The position numbers and the translations under genes were made by a program. This document shows positions 17,886 through 26,638 of a stretch of 64,000 nucleotides of DNA, one piece after another. The notes beneath the pieces were generated by a model. The model had not been told where the DNA came from, did not search any database, and saw nothing but the letters and a program-made list of their open reading frames with translations. This stretch comes from Bacteroidales bacterium (GTDB lineage: Bacteria; Bacteroidota; Bacteroidia; Bacteroidales; UBA932), in NCBI GenBank assembly GCA_017427885.1, contig JAFRRW010000017.1:124001-188000 (forward strand). Direction: 5' to 3'. Positions within the stretch are counted from its first letter, which is position 1. Every line of letters starts with the position of its first letter.

Positions 17886-18120
17886 GGCAGGAGAAATCAT
17901 AAGGAGGATAGCGATATCCCCATTCGTCGGGCTCATCAGGTTCTACCAGGTCTGCATATCCCCGCTTTTCCCTTCCACCTGCAGGTATACCCCCACCTGC
18001 TCCCAGTACGCCCTCGAGGCCTTCCGTAAATGGGGGCCCTTCAAAGGCCTTTATCTCACCGTCCGCCGCCTCCTCAGGTGTCATCCCCTGGGAGGGAGCG
18101 GCTATGATCCCGTCCCGTAA
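17878..18120 (+). CDS. yidD: Membrane protein insertion efficiency factor YidD
   Basis: An 80-residue protein with the YidD hallmarks [15 protein letters not shown] and [17 protein letters not shown] (three cysteines) and an N-terminal amphipathic helix that peripherally binds the inner membrane. It helps YidC-dependent insertion. The ATG at 17878 overlaps the rnpA stop region by 8 nt. A TTG six bases upstream is open but less likely. The stop overlaps the ubiE start by one base (TAATG). Confidence 0.92.
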   Translation: MSKAGEIIRRIAISPFVGLIRFYQVCISPLFPSTCRYTPTCSQYALEAFRKWGPFKGLYLTVRRLLRCHPLGGSGYDPVP

Positions 18121-18824
18121 TGCCCAGGAAAGAAAAGATACGGGAGATGTTCGACGACATCGCCCCCAGGTACGACGCCTTCAACCACCTGGCCTCGATG
18201 AACATCGACCGCAGGTGGAGGCGCCGGGCCATCCGGGAGGTCGCCGCCGTGAAGCCGGAAGCCGTTCTGGACGTGGCCTGCGGCACCGGAGATTCCACGA
18301 TCGCCCTGACCCGGGCCCTGCCTGAAAGATGCCGGATCACCGGAGTGGACATCTCTCCGCGGATGTTGAAGGTAATGGAGGGGAAAGTGGCCTCGGAAGG
18401 GCTTGGGAACAGGATTTCCATCGTAACGGGAGATGCCGAGAACCTGGACTTCCCGGACGGGAGTTTCGACGCCGTCACCTGCGCCTTCGGGGTCAGGAAT
18501 TTCGAGAATCTGGAAAAAGGAATAAGGGAAATGATGAGGGTACTGAAACCTGGCGGGAAACTGGTGATCCTTGAACTGTCGATGCCTTCGGGGAAACTCC
18601 TCAGGAAACTCTACGAGGTCTATTTCCTGCACATACTCCCCCGAGTCGGCAAAAGGCTCTCCGGCAATGAATCCGCCTTCAGATACCTGCCTGCATCGGT
18701 GGTGAACTTCCCCGGAAAGGAAAAATTCACTGCCATCCTGCAGGACTGCGGCTGCACCTCAGTCACCCACAGGGCCCTTTCATTCGGCCTCGCCAGGCTC
18801 TACACCGCTTCCTACTCTTTATAA
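18120..18824 (+). CDS. ubiE: Demethylmenaquinone / 2-polyprenyl methyltransferase
   Basis: A 234-residue SAM methyltransferase with the UbiE/MenG markers: FDDIAPRYDAFNHLASMNIDRRWR at the N-terminus, SAM loop VLDVACGTGDSTIAL, DAVTCAFGVRNFENLEKGIREM and LEL...P near the end of the core. In a Bacteroidales cell this makes menaquinone from demethylmenaquinone, implying an anaerobic respiratory chain. It is coupled to yidD. Its 3' end overlaps the convergent YhcH gene by 13 nt. Confidence 0.93.
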   Translation: MPRKEKIREMFDDIAPRYDAFNHLASMNIDRRWRRRAIREVAAVKPEAVLDVACGTGDSTIALTRALPERCRITGVDISPRMLKVMEGKVASEGLGNRISIVTGDAENLDFPDGSFDAVTCAFGVRNFENLEKGIREMMRVLKPGGKLVILELSMPSGKLLRKLYEVYFLHILPRVGKRLSGNESAFRYLPASVVNFPGKEKFTAILQDCGCTSVTHRALSFGLARLYTASYSL

Positions 18825-19417
18825 GGGACCTTTACCACCACCTTGACAATCCTGGACATCTTGTCCAGGGTGATTCCCGGCATATGCATCTGACCAGGGA
18901 AGAGGATGCAGAACCTTTCCGGGTTCAACTCTATCCTTTCGGCGTCCTCCGCAGAGGCGTACATCGCGCATTCCGTCTCGGGATCGTAATCCGACAAAAG
19001 TTTCCCGGCCCTTTCCAAAGGGGCAGCCCAGGTGATTTCCGAACCCAGGACCACATAGTGGATGTCTATGTACTTGCGGTGGACCTCGTACTGCCCTTCG
19101 GACTTGGTTTCGTATTCGTTGACATTGGCGAAGAGGGTGCCGTCAGGATTGAGGTCGTGCCTGCAGTGAGCCAGGGTGTCGAGGTCGGGACTGTTCAGGA
19201 AGTCGAACACCGTCTGCCACATTTCGGGATCCGCCTGCCACTGGCGGGCGAGTTCCCTTTTGTCCGTGCCTTCCCACAGTTTCGCCCGAAGGGAGGTGAC
19301 GAGAGGGTTCTTCCCATACCACTTTTCCACCTTGGAATCGCTCCATTTTTCGACGGGACGAGGGCCACAGGAGAATAAGGAAATAGCCATTAGGGTGAGA
19401 GTCAATAATTTACGCAT
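18812..19417 (-). CDS. YhcH/YjgK/YiaL-family lipoprotein
   Basis: A 201-residue protein. The cupin-like YhcH core is clear: ANVNEYETKSEGQYEVHRKYIDIHYVVLG, then AMYASAEDAERIELNPERFCILFPGQMHMPGI, and the C-terminal KVVVKVPYK. Members act on sugars and sialic acid, probably as anomerases. It starts with a lipoprotein signal (MRKLLTLTLMAISLFSC, Cys17), which the usual cytosolic family lacks, so this copy should act outside the inner membrane. I chose the ATG at 19417 because it begins the signal; the longer open frame upstream crosses the divergent promoters. Confidence 0.82.
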   Translation of the reverse strand: MRKLLTLTLMAISLFSCGPRPVEKWSDSKVEKWYGKNPLVTSLRAKLWEGTDKRELARQWQADPEMWQTVFDFLNSPDLDTLAHCRHDLNPDGTLFANVNEYETKSEGQYEVHRKYIDIHYVVLGSEITWAAPLERAGKLLSDYDPETECAMYASAEDAERIELNPERFCILFPGQMHMPGITLDKMSRIVKVVVKVPYKE

Positions 19418-19457
19418 TATCTTCAGAATAGATACAAATCCGGTTGATTCCCTGATG

Positions 19458-19465
19458 CAAATATA
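19458..19465 (-). promoter_or_regulatory. Promoter -7 element for the YhcH lipoprotein gene
   Basis: Minus-strand TATATTTG lies about 40 nt upstream of the chosen ATG and back to back with the MATE gene promoter. Confidence 0.5.
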
Positions 19466-19474
19466 ATTATTTCC

Positions 19475-19482
19475 TAAATTTG
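19475..19482 (+). promoter_or_regulatory. Promoter -7 element for the MATE transporter gene
   Basis: TAAATTTG matches the consensus and ends only 8 nt before the ATG at 19491. Any transcript from it would have almost no leader. Confidence 0.45.
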
Positions 19483-19490
19483 TATTCGGT

Positions 19491-20846
19491 ATGAAAGCCC
19501 TCGACAAAGAGATACTCCGCCTGGCCCTGCCCAGCATACTGGCGAACCTCACAGTCCCCCTGGTGGGGATGGTGGACCTGGCGATCGCAGGTCATCTCGA
19601 CGGCGACGCCGCCACCATCATCGGGGGAATCGCCATCGGAGGGATGCTCTTCGACATCCTCTACTGGAGTTTCGGCTTCCTGCGCGCCGGAACCGGAGGA
19701 CTGACGGCCCAGGCCTTCGGAAGGCAGGACCAGGAGGACTGCGGACGCACCCTGGTAAGGGGCGTCGGGGCGGCCCTCGCCATATCCCTTGTCCTGATAC
19801 TGCTGCAATGGCCTTTCCAAAAGCTCTGCTTCACCTTCCTGAAGTCTTCCGAAGGGGTGAGGGAACTGGCCCTGCAATATTTCTTTATCAGGATCTGGGC
19901 CGCGCCGGCGACGCTGAGCCTGATGTCATTCAGGGGCTGGTTCATAGGAATGCAGGACAGCTTCAGTTCGATGTGCACCGACCTGGTGGTGAACGGGGTG
20001 AACATCGCCGCCAGCATCCTTCTGTCCAGGCATATCGGCTTCGACGGAATCGCCTGGGGCACCGTCCTGGCCCAATACGCAGGCCTCGTCTTCGCCCTTG
20101 GGGTCATACGATTGAAATACAGGCATATACCTTTCAACCTGAAGGACCTTCACGGTACTTTCACAAAGGGTATGGGCAAGTTCTTTTCGGTCAATTCCGA
20201 CCTCTTCGTCCGCTCCCTCGCCCTGGTGGTCGTATATATCTCCTTCACCTCCCTCGCCGCCTCCTATGGCGACCTTCCCCTCTCAGGCGCTACCATAATG
20301 ATGAAATTCCTGCTGCTGTTCTCCTATTTCACCGACGGTTTCGCCTATGCGGGAGAGGCCCTCACGGGCAGGTTCTTCGGGGAAAGGGACGCCGGCCTCG
20401 TCAGGCTCACGGTGCGCCAGGTCTTCATATGGAGTTTCGGAGTCGGCCTGATGTTCATCCTGCTGTACCACCTTGCCGGGAGTCCGCTGATTTCCCTCTT
20501 AACCGACGATCTGACGGTAAGGGAGTACTGCAGCAGGTTCTTCGTCTGGCTCCTCCCGATGCCGCTGGTCGGCTGCGCGGCCTTCACCTGGGACGGCATC
20601 TTCATCGGGGCCACCGCCACACGGGAGATGCGCAATTCGAACCTCGCCGCCGTAGCCGGTTTCTTCCTGGTCTATTTCATCGGGAAACAATTCCTTCCGG
20701 ACGCAGGCTCCGGCACGGCCTTTTTCAGCCCGGAAACTGCTCCCGTCCATATCCTCCTTGCAGCCTATTTCACCCACCTTCTCGTCCGTTCCCTCTGGCA
20801 GACCTTCGCCTGGCCGAGGTCCCTGCAGGCATCTTTCCCGGCTTGA
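19491..20846 (+). CDS. MATE-family efflux transporter (DinF-like)
   Basis: A 451-residue membrane protein with twelve predicted helices in two similar halves. The N-terminus (EILRLALPSILANLTVPLVGMVDLAIAGHL) is typical of the DinF branch of MATE transporters, which export cationic compounds using sodium or proton gradients. FRGWFIGMQDS in the first half and FTWDGIFIGATATREMRNS in the second are further family features. The following beta-helix lipoprotein gene begins 25 nt downstream on the same strand and may be co-transcribed, without an obvious functional link. Confidence 0.9.
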   Translation: MKALDKEILRLALPSILANLTVPLVGMVDLAIAGHLDGDAATIIGGIAIGGMLFDILYWSFGFLRAGTGGLTAQAFGRQDQEDCGRTLVRGVGAALAISLVLILLQWPFQKLCFTFLKSSEGVRELALQYFFIRIWAAPATLSLMSFRGWFIGMQDSFSSMCTDLVVNGVNIAASILLSRHIGFDGIAWGTVLAQYAGLVFALGVIRLKYRHIPFNLKDLHGTFTKGMGKFFSVNSDLFVRSLALVVVYISFTSLAASYGDLPLSGATIMMKFLLLFSYFTDGFAYAGEALTGRFFGERDAGLVRLTVRQVFIWSFGVGLMFILLYHLAGSPLISLLTDDLTVREYCSRFFVWLLPMPLVGCAAFTWDGIFIGATATREMRNSNLAAVAGFFLVYFIGKQFLPDAGSGTAFFSPETAPVHILLAAYFTHLLVRSLWQTFAWPRSLQASFPA

Positions 20847-20871
20847 CATATTCTGATATAAACTGATCGAA

Positions 20872-22284
20872 ATGAATAAGTTCCTTTCTCTCATCCTGGT
20901 TGTCCTCGCCTGCAGTTGCTGCACACCGCGGGAAAAGGTTTTCTACATTTCCTCGACGACGGGTTCGGACAGCAATCCAGGGACGAAGAAGGCCCCGCTG
21001 CGCACCTTCGGAGCCCTCAGTGCCGGACAGAAGACCGGCGCGATGATCCTTTTCAAGGCCGGGGACATTTTCTTCGAATCGATAAGTGGCTGCACCGACT
21101 GCACCGTTTCCTCTTACGGAGAAGGCAGGAAACCCATCATCTGCGGATTCCGCGTGCAGAAAGACCCTGGCTCCTGGACCGACGAGGGCGACGGAATCTG
21201 GCGGCTTGACATGGCCAGGGAAGAAGATTTCTACGGGTACACTCACGAGACTGTGGAAAAGGTGCATTACTCCGGGAATATCGGCTGTCTATGGTCTCCG
21301 GAAGACAACAGAATAACGGGTAATCTGGTTTTCAGCAAGGACCTTCTTGAGAAGGAAGGGGACTTCTTCGTCTCAGGACAATGGAAGCCAGAGGAAACGA
21401 CTGCCGGGGACTTCCGCTATCTGTATATGAAATCCGCCACCCGTCCCCGGGCATACTGCCTTGCTTCAGGCAACGACGGGGTTTATGACATGACGCGATG
21501 CAACATCAGTTCGATCGCCGTCGTCGGTTTCGGGGCTCACGGGATGAGGGATTGCCGGGAATGCATCATAAGTGACTGTGACATAGATATAATCGGCGGA
21601 TCCCTCCTCATCGGCTTCTCCCATGACTATGCCGTCCGTTACGGTAACGGCGTCGAGTTCTGGATCGGGGACGACCCCTTCAACGGCACCACGGTCAGGA
21701 ATTGCCAGATAAGCCGGTGCTATGACACGGCGACGACCATACAGGGCCCCACCACGCTCGAGCTGCATTCCAAAGGGAATCATTTCATAAACAACCGGAT
21801 CGCCTACTGCCAGCAGGCGTTCGAGCACTGGGCCACGACCGACGGTCATCCCGCCATCTACGAAGACTGCTGTTTCAACGACAATGTCATCTTCTGCTGC
21901 GGGGACAACAGGTTCGAGGGGACTCCGCACAGGGACAACGACGTCGCCCTGCTGCTATGCGGCAATTCGCCGGAAGAGTACCTGGAGATAAAGGGGAACC
22001 TCATTTATGGCAGGAACTATCGTTACGGATGCACGTCCGGCGTCGGCGGAGGAGAGGTCTATGTCGTTGCCGGGAGCAAACTGGTTTTCGGAACGGCAAC
22101 GGCAATCACGGCCCTGGGTCCCAGGGATATCGATTCTTACCGGAATATTTATGGGGACGACAGCGATATCACGATCGTCCAGCCTGACTCCCCCGAAGAC
22201 CTCGCCGCCAGGGCCAGGGTGTCCGACGCAGTGAACCTCGATTATCCGGTCCCCTCCGCAGAGGAACTCTCCCGATACGATTGA
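20872..22284 (+). CDS. Right-handed beta-helix lipoprotein, probable polysaccharide-active enzyme
   Basis: A 470-residue lipoprotein (MNKFLSLILVVLAC, Cys14). Its mature part opens VFYISSTTGSDSNPGTKKAPLRTF, the start typical of parallel beta-helix lyases and hydrolases (DUF1565/pectate lyase-like). Short repeating coils follow, with many Asn, Cys and Gly turn residues between about residues 190 and 400. Such proteins bind or cleave acidic polysaccharides. I could not name the catalytic residues, so enzyme class and substrate are open. It lies convergent to a GH16 lipoprotein, hinting at glycan breakdown. Confidence 0.72.
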   Translation: MNKFLSLILVVLACSCCTPREKVFYISSTTGSDSNPGTKKAPLRTFGALSAGQKTGAMILFKAGDIFFESISGCTDCTVSSYGEGRKPIICGFRVQKDPGSWTDEGDGIWRLDMAREEDFYGYTHETVEKVHYSGNIGCLWSPEDNRITGNLVFSKDLLEKEGDFFVSGQWKPEETTAGDFRYLYMKSATRPRAYCLASGNDGVYDMTRCNISSIAVVGFGAHGMRDCRECIISDCDIDIIGGSLLIGFSHDYAVRYGNGVEFWIGDDPFNGTTVRNCQISRCYDTATTIQGPTTLELHSKGNHFINNRIAYCQQAFEHWATTDGHPAIYEDCCFNDNVIFCCGDNRFEGTPHRDNDVALLLCGNSPEEYLEIKGNLIYGRNYRYGCTSGVGGGEVYVVAGSKLVFGTATAITALGPRDIDSYRNIYGDDSDITIVQPDSPEDLAARARVSDAVNLDYPVPSAEELSRYD

Positions 22285-22322
22285 GCACAGCCGCCGTCCT
22301 GAATCCAGGCTTATAGTCCGTG

Positions 22323-23096
22323 TCACTCGGACCACTGATAAACCTTTATCCAGTCCACGCGCAGCTCCGAAGGGAACTCCTCCGGCTTGTCAGCCTTCCC
22401 TACCCAGTTCCCCTCAAGCTGGTTGGAGAGAATGAAATATAAAGGATAGTCCGGCCAAGGGAACTGCTTCTCCTTGCCTTCCAAACGAGGATAAGTCATG
22501 GTCTTCACACCGTTGGTGTACGTGCAGATGCTGTCACGATACACCTCGGCGGCATAGATGTTCCAGTCGTTATTGGTGATATGACCGGTTCCGTAGTTTT
22601 TAGGCTCCGTCCGGCTCACATCCAGAGAATAACGCGAGTGGACGGTCTGGTACACGAAGTCATCGTGGTTGAGATGCTCCATAATGTCGATCTCGGCCCA
22701 GTCGCCCTCGACGGCTCCTTCAGGCATCAGCCATAGGGCCGGCCAGAATCCCTGGACATCGTTGAACTTAGCCTTGATCTCGAACTTGGCCATCTGGAAG
22801 GATTTCTTACCCACACTTTTGATTCCTCCGGTGACGAAGGCGGTCGTGTCCTCCGAGCTGCCGTCGTTGATCTTTCCGAGAAGGACGAGCTGCCCGTCTT
22901 CGATGAATGCCAGGTCTTCCCGGAGCGACATCATATTGTTCCAGTCACCCTTGCCATTCGGAACCCTTTCCCAGACCGCCTCGTCGATGGAGGGACCGTT
23001 GAAATCCTCGGACCAGACAAGTTTCCAGCCCGGCTCCTTGTTGCAGGATACGAGCGCCGAAACGGCGGCGCAAAGAATAAACAATGACTTTTTCAT
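22323..23096 (-). CDS. Glycoside hydrolase family 16 lipoprotein
   Basis: A 257-residue enzyme with a lipoprotein signal (MKKSLFILCAAVSALVSC, Cys18). The GH16 active site reads WAEIDIMEH near residue 133, the ExDxxE form with nucleophile and acid/base glutamates. It is flanked by FWPALWLMP and GTGHITNNDWNIYAAEV, and the fold closes with ELRVDWIKVYQ. GH16 enzymes cut beta-1,3/1,4-glucans or galactans such as laminarin and agar; laminarinase-like activity is the best guess. I chose the ATG at 23096 because it begins the signal peptide. It lies 147 nt downstream of rsgA on the same strand. Confidence 0.88.
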   Translation of the reverse strand: MKKSLFILCAAVSALVSCNKEPGWKLVWSEDFNGPSIDEAVWERVPNGKGDWNNMMSLREDLAFIEDGQLVLLGKINDGSSEDTTAFVTGGIKSVGKKSFQMAKFEIKAKFNDVQGFWPALWLMPEGAVEGDWAEIDIMEHLNHDDFVYQTVHSRYSLDVSRTEPKNYGTGHITNNDWNIYAAEVYRDSICTYTNGVKTMTYPRLEGKEKQFPWPDYPLYFILSNQLEGNWVGKADKPEEFPSELRVDWIKVYQWSE

Positions 23097-23243
23097 TTTT
23101 CTGTCCTCCGTTGTTCCAATATACCTTTTTTCCATATGGTTTTCGATTCAAAGACAACGATATGCTCCTACAAGATAATGTTATTAAATCACAAAGCAAA
23201 GCAATGCCGATGCCTTAGGGAATGACGTAAGGGAACGTGCGGG

Positions 23244-24194
23244 CTATCGGAATTTCCTGTCTTCTTCCAGCATTCCGAGGTAGGAATTGTAGCGCTCGGG
23301 GCTGATGAGGCCGGAGTCGAGGGCCTCCTTGACGGCGCATCCGGGCTCGTGGGTGTGGGTGCAGGGAGTGAAGCGGCAGCCCTTCGAAGCGCGGAGCATC
23401 TCGGGGAAATACAGGGCGACTTCCTCCGGCTTCAGGTCCACGAGGCCGAAACCGCGCAGGCCGGGAGTATCGATGATATAACCATAAGGCTCGGGACTGC
23501 CCAGAGGGTACATCTCATATAATGATGTGGTGTGCTTTCCCTGGAGATGAGCACTGGAAATCTTCCCCACCTTCGGGTCCAGTTTCGGATCCAGCGTCTT
23601 GATTATCGAAGACTTTCCCACTCCGGATTCCCCGGAGAACAGGTTCACCTTCCCCCTGCAGGCCTCCCGGAGTTCTTCTATTCCCTCTCCCGTGACGGTA
23701 GAGGTAAGCATCACCCTGTAGCCCGCCCCCTCATATATTTTCCTGAAAGCGGCTACCTCCTCCCCGATTTCCTCCCCGTACAGGTCGGCCTTGTTGAGGA
23801 CTATCGTGGCCTTGACCCCATAGACTTCGCAGGTGACCAGGATACGGTCAAGGAAAGGAAGTTTAATCCTGGGACAGTACAGAGAAACTACGATGAAGGC
23901 GCCGTCCACGTTGGCCGCAATCACGTGGGAGGTTCGGGATAGGTTGGAAGGACGGCGGATGACATAGTTGCTGCGGTCAAGGATCTCGCCGATGCGGGCA
24001 GGTTCAAGGACCGTAGGCTCCCCTTCGAAAGAATACCTCACCCTGTCCCCTACGGCCACTGGATTGGTGGATCCGCTTCCCCCGAGCCTCACCTTCCCTT
24101 TCAGGACTGCCGGGAAAGGGGCCCACACGGGAAGTTCAGAGAGCAGATAATGGCTCCCCGCATTCTTGACGACCGTTGCTGTTCCTTCTTTCAT
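23244..24194 (-). CDS. rsgA: Small ribosomal subunit biogenesis GTPase RsgA
   Basis: A 316-residue circularly permuted GTPase with an N-terminal OB fold. The G motifs occur in the order G4 (NKAD), G1 (GESGVGKSS), G3 (DTPG), followed by the zinc-binding region GCRFTPCTHTHEPGC. It matures the 30S subunit. I chose the ATG at 24194 (MKEGTATVVKNAGSHY). A longer open frame upstream runs through the promoter region and the divergent prenyl synthase start. The -7 box ends only 5 nt upstream of this ATG, so the transcript may be nearly leaderless. Confidence 0.93.
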   Translation of the reverse strand: MKEGTATVVKNAGSHYLLSELPVWAPFPAVLKGKVRLGGSGSTNPVAVGDRVRYSFEGEPTVLEPARIGEILDRSNYVIRRPSNLSRTSHVIAANVDGAFIVVSLYCPRIKLPFLDRILVTCEVYGVKATIVLNKADLYGEEIGEEVAAFRKIYEGAGYRVMLTSTVTGEGIEELREACRGKVNLFSGESGVGKSSIIKTLDPKLDPKVGKISSAHLQGKHTTSLYEMYPLGSPEPYGYIIDTPGLRGFGLVDLKPEEVALYFPEMLRASKGCRFTPCTHTHEPGCAVKEALDSGLISPERYNSYLGMLEEDRKFR

Positions 24195-24199
24195 CGGTG

Positions 24200-24207
24200 C
24201 AAAGATA
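24200..24207 (-). promoter_or_regulatory. Promoter -7 element for rsgA
   Basis: Minus-strand TATCTTTG ends 5 nt before the rsgA ATG, implying a transcript with almost no 5' leader. Back to back with the prenyl synthase promoter. Confidence 0.5.
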
Positions 24208-24218
24208 AGTTTTTTCCC

Positions 24219-24226
24219 TATCTTTG
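24219..24226 (+). promoter_or_regulatory. Promoter -7 element for the prenyl synthase gene
   Basis: TATCTTTG lies 20 nt upstream of the ATG at 24247, a usual position. Confidence 0.55.
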
Positions 24227-24246
24227 TAGATACAAATACTCTTCTG

Positions 24247-25224
24247 ATGATTCCTGAAAACAAAATAGACCAGGCCATCCGCGAACTTTTCGACGGGTTT
24301 TCCTTCCCCGACAGGCCCGAGGGTCTCTACGACCCCCTCCGTTATATGATTGAGATAGGCGGCAAGCGCATCAGGCCCAAACTCTGCCTGACCACATACG
24401 GCCTGTACAAGGACGACCTCGGCCCCGAGATCCTCGGCCCGGCCTCGGCCCTTGAAGTGTGCCACTGCTTCACCCTCATCCACGACGACATAATGGACGG
24501 TTCCCCGCTGAGGAGGGGCGAACCTACCGTGTGGAAAAAATGGAGTCCCGATACGGCCATCCTGTCCGGCGACGCCATGCTCATAGACAGTTACAAAAGG
24601 GTGGCGATGGCTCCCCCGGGGGTTCTCGGGGACGCCCTGAACCTTTTCTCCACCACCGCCGCCGAAGTCTGTGAAGGACAGCAGTTCGACATGGATTTCG
24701 AGAATGTCGTAAGGGTGCCGATGGAGGACTATATGAAGATGATTGGCCTCAAGACCGGAGTCCTCATCGCCTGCTCCGCAAAGATGGGAGCCCTCATAGG
24801 AGGTGCCTCCGGTAAGGATTGCGCCAATCTCTATAAATACGGCTACAACCTTGGCCTGGCCTTCCAGGTGGCCGACGACTACCTCGACGCCTACGGAGAC
24901 GAAAAAGTGTTCGGCAAGCCGATCGGCGGCGACATCGTGCATAACAAGAAATGCTGGCTCACCACCAGGGCGCTGGACAAGGCGCCGGATCCCCTGAAAA
25001 TCGAGGAGGTGGCCAATATGCTGGTGGACACACAGGAGGATAAGGAAAGGAAAATCGCCGCGATGATGGCCGTCTACAAGGAACTGGAAGTCGGCAGGGA
25101 CGCCCAGGAAGAGATATGCCGCCTCACCGACAAGGCGATGGAATATGCGGCAAAGGTCTGCTCCGGCGTCCGCTACGAACAGCTCCGCCGCTTCGCCGAC
25201 AAGCTCATCGGCAGGACAAGATAA
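24247..25224 (+). CDS. Polyprenyl (farnesyl/geranylgeranyl-type) diphosphate synthase
   Basis: A 325-residue trans-prenyltransferase. The first aspartate-rich motif is DDIMD (in CFTLIHDDIMDGSPLRRG) and the second is DDYLD (in FQVADDYLDAYGD), with GGKRIRPKL near residue 38. The Phe five residues before the first motif suggests a short product such as FPP or GGPP. It condenses IPP with allylic diphosphates and feeds quinone and undecaprenyl synthesis. I chose the ATG at 24247 because it follows a consensus promoter. Confidence 0.92.
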   Translation: MIPENKIDQAIRELFDGFSFPDRPEGLYDPLRYMIEIGGKRIRPKLCLTTYGLYKDDLGPEILGPASALEVCHCFTLIHDDIMDGSPLRRGEPTVWKKWSPDTAILSGDAMLIDSYKRVAMAPPGVLGDALNLFSTTAAEVCEGQQFDMDFENVVRVPMEDYMKMIGLKTGVLIACSAKMGALIGGASGKDCANLYKYGYNLGLAFQVADDYLDAYGDEKVFGKPIGGDIVHNKKCWLTTRALDKAPDPLKIEEVANMLVDTQEDKERKIAAMMAVYKELEVGRDAQEEICRLTDKAMEYAAKVCSGVRYEQLRRFADKLIGRTR

Positions 25225-25231
25225 GTATGAC

Positions 25232-25352
25232 TTGGAGGACCTGGCATAACCTTCAGATGACGCCGCTTCGCGGCCCCTCCCACTTCGTGGGCCCCTCACT
25301 CTTATCTTGCCGAGGGTGGCAGAGTCACTGAAGGATATGCCAGATCCTCCAA
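25232..25352 (+). repeat. Multi-branched palindromic element upstream of the U32 gene
   Basis: A 25-nt arm (25232-25256) is complementary to 25328-25352 with two mismatches. Between the arms lie three small hairpins: GCCGC-TTC-GCGGC (25262-25274), CCCAC-TTC-GTGGG (25279-25291) and TGCC-GAGGGT-GGCA (25308-25321), plus TGAC/GTCA extending the main stem. The element fills the 142-bp gap between two co-directional genes. It could be a structured leader RNA, an attenuator or a small foldback repeat. I see only one copy in this window. Confidence 0.7.
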
Positions 25353-25366
25353 AGAAAGAGTTTGTC

Positions 25367-26626
25367 ATGAACAGGAAAGAGTTGGAAATAATGGCGCCGG
25401 CGGGTGGTTTCGACTGCCTGAACGCTGCCATCCAGGGCGGTGCCGATTCGGTGTATTTCGGCGTGGGCCGGCTGAACATGCGCTCCCGCTCCGCCGGCAA
25501 CTTTTCCATAGAAGACCTGCCTGAAGTCGTGAGAATATGCCGGGATAACGGCGTCAGATCCTACCTCACCCTCAACATTACCCTCTACGACGGAGACCTT
25601 GCCCAGATGAGGGAGACCCTCGATGCGGCCAGGGCCGCCGGGGTTGACGCCATCATCGCCTCCGACCTCGCCTGCATATCCTACTGCCGGGAAATCGGCC
25701 TCGAAGTCCACGCCTCCACCCAGCTCAGCGTCTCCAACATCGAAGCCCTCCGTTTCTGGAGCCGTTTCGCCGACGTCATAGTACTTGCCAGGGAACTGAA
25801 CCTCGGCCAGGTGAAGGAAATCCACGACGCCATCGTCTCGGATGGAATCACCGGCCCGTCCGGAAAGCCTGTCCGGATAGAAATGTTCGTCCACGGGGCC
25901 CTCTGCATGGCCGTTTCCGGAAAATGCTACCTCAGCCTCCAGACTTACGGATATTCCGCCAACCGCGGAGCCTGCCTACAGGTCTGCCGACGCGGCTACG
26001 AAGTCACCGACCTCGAAACCGGAAATGCCCTCAACATCGACAACGAATACATAATGTCCCCGAAAGACCTCTGCACCATAGAGTTCCTCGACAAGATGGC
26101 GGAGAGCGGCGTGAGGGTGTTCAAGATCGAGGGAAGGGCCCGTCCGGCCGACTATGTGAAGACCTGCGCCAGGTGCTACCGCGACGCCGCCGATGCGATC
26201 TGCGACGGCACCTTCACTCCCGAACTGGCAGCCTCGCTCAAGGAGAGGCTCTCCGAGGTGTTCAACCGCGGGTTCTGGGACGGCTACTACCAGGGTGCCA
26301 AGCTCGGGGAATGGAGCGACATCTACGGTTCCAGAGCCACCAGGACCAAAGTCTATTGCGGAAAGGTCACGAACTGGTACGACCGCATCTCAGTCGGGGA
26401 AATCGAAGTGGAGAACGAACCCCTGAACCTCGGCGACGACATCCTTGTAATCGGGCCCACCACCGGCTGCGTCGAGCAAAAAGTGATTGACGTGCGGGTT
26501 GACAACGACGCCCGCGTCGAAACCGTCCCCCGCGGCGTCTCCTGCGCCGTCCACTTCGACCTTCAGCCTCCCGTCACCCGCCTCCATCGCGGCGACAAGG
26601 TCTATATCTGGAAAACCATCGAATAA
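25367..26626 (+). CDS. U32 family peptidase-like protein (TrhP/YegQ-type)
   Basis: A 419-residue protein with the U32 signature EMFVHGALCMAVSGKCYLS and downstream cysteines (GACLQVCRRGY) of the type that can hold an iron-sulfur cluster. The N-terminal barrel begins LEIMAPAGGFDCLNAAIQGG. Despite the name, the best-studied members hydroxylate tRNA (TrhP) or rRNA or act in ubiquinone synthesis; tRNA hydroxylation is the likeliest role for this type. I chose the ATG at 25367 because it lies just after the structured element. Confidence 0.85.
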   Translation: MNRKELEIMAPAGGFDCLNAAIQGGADSVYFGVGRLNMRSRSAGNFSIEDLPEVVRICRDNGVRSYLTLNITLYDGDLAQMRETLDAARAAGVDAIIASDLACISYCREIGLEVHASTQLSVSNIEALRFWSRFADVIVLARELNLGQVKEIHDAIVSDGITGPSGKPVRIEMFVHGALCMAVSGKCYLSLQTYGYSANRGACLQVCRRGYEVTDLETGNALNIDNEYIMSPKDLCTIEFLDKMAESGVRVFKIEGRARPADYVKTCARCYRDAADAICDGTFTPELAASLKERLSEVFNRGFWDGYYQGAKLGEWSDIYGSRATRTKVYCGKVTNWYDRISVGEIEVENEPLNLGDDILVIGPTTGCVEQKVIDVRVDNDARVETVPRGVSCAVHFDLQPPVTRLHRGDKVYIWKTIE

Positions 26627-26638
26627 GCACTGAAACTC

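Noticed and set aside
23097..23243. Promoter for the GH16 gene in the 147-bp gap after rsgA
   Set aside because: No TAnnTTTG match was found; TATCTTGT on the minus strand is off consensus, so the gene may be read through from rsgA.
25232..25352. Cloverleaf-like fold considered as a tRNA or tmRNA
   Set aside because: The closing stem is far too long, there is no anticodon or T-loop sequence, and no CCA-compatible acceptor.
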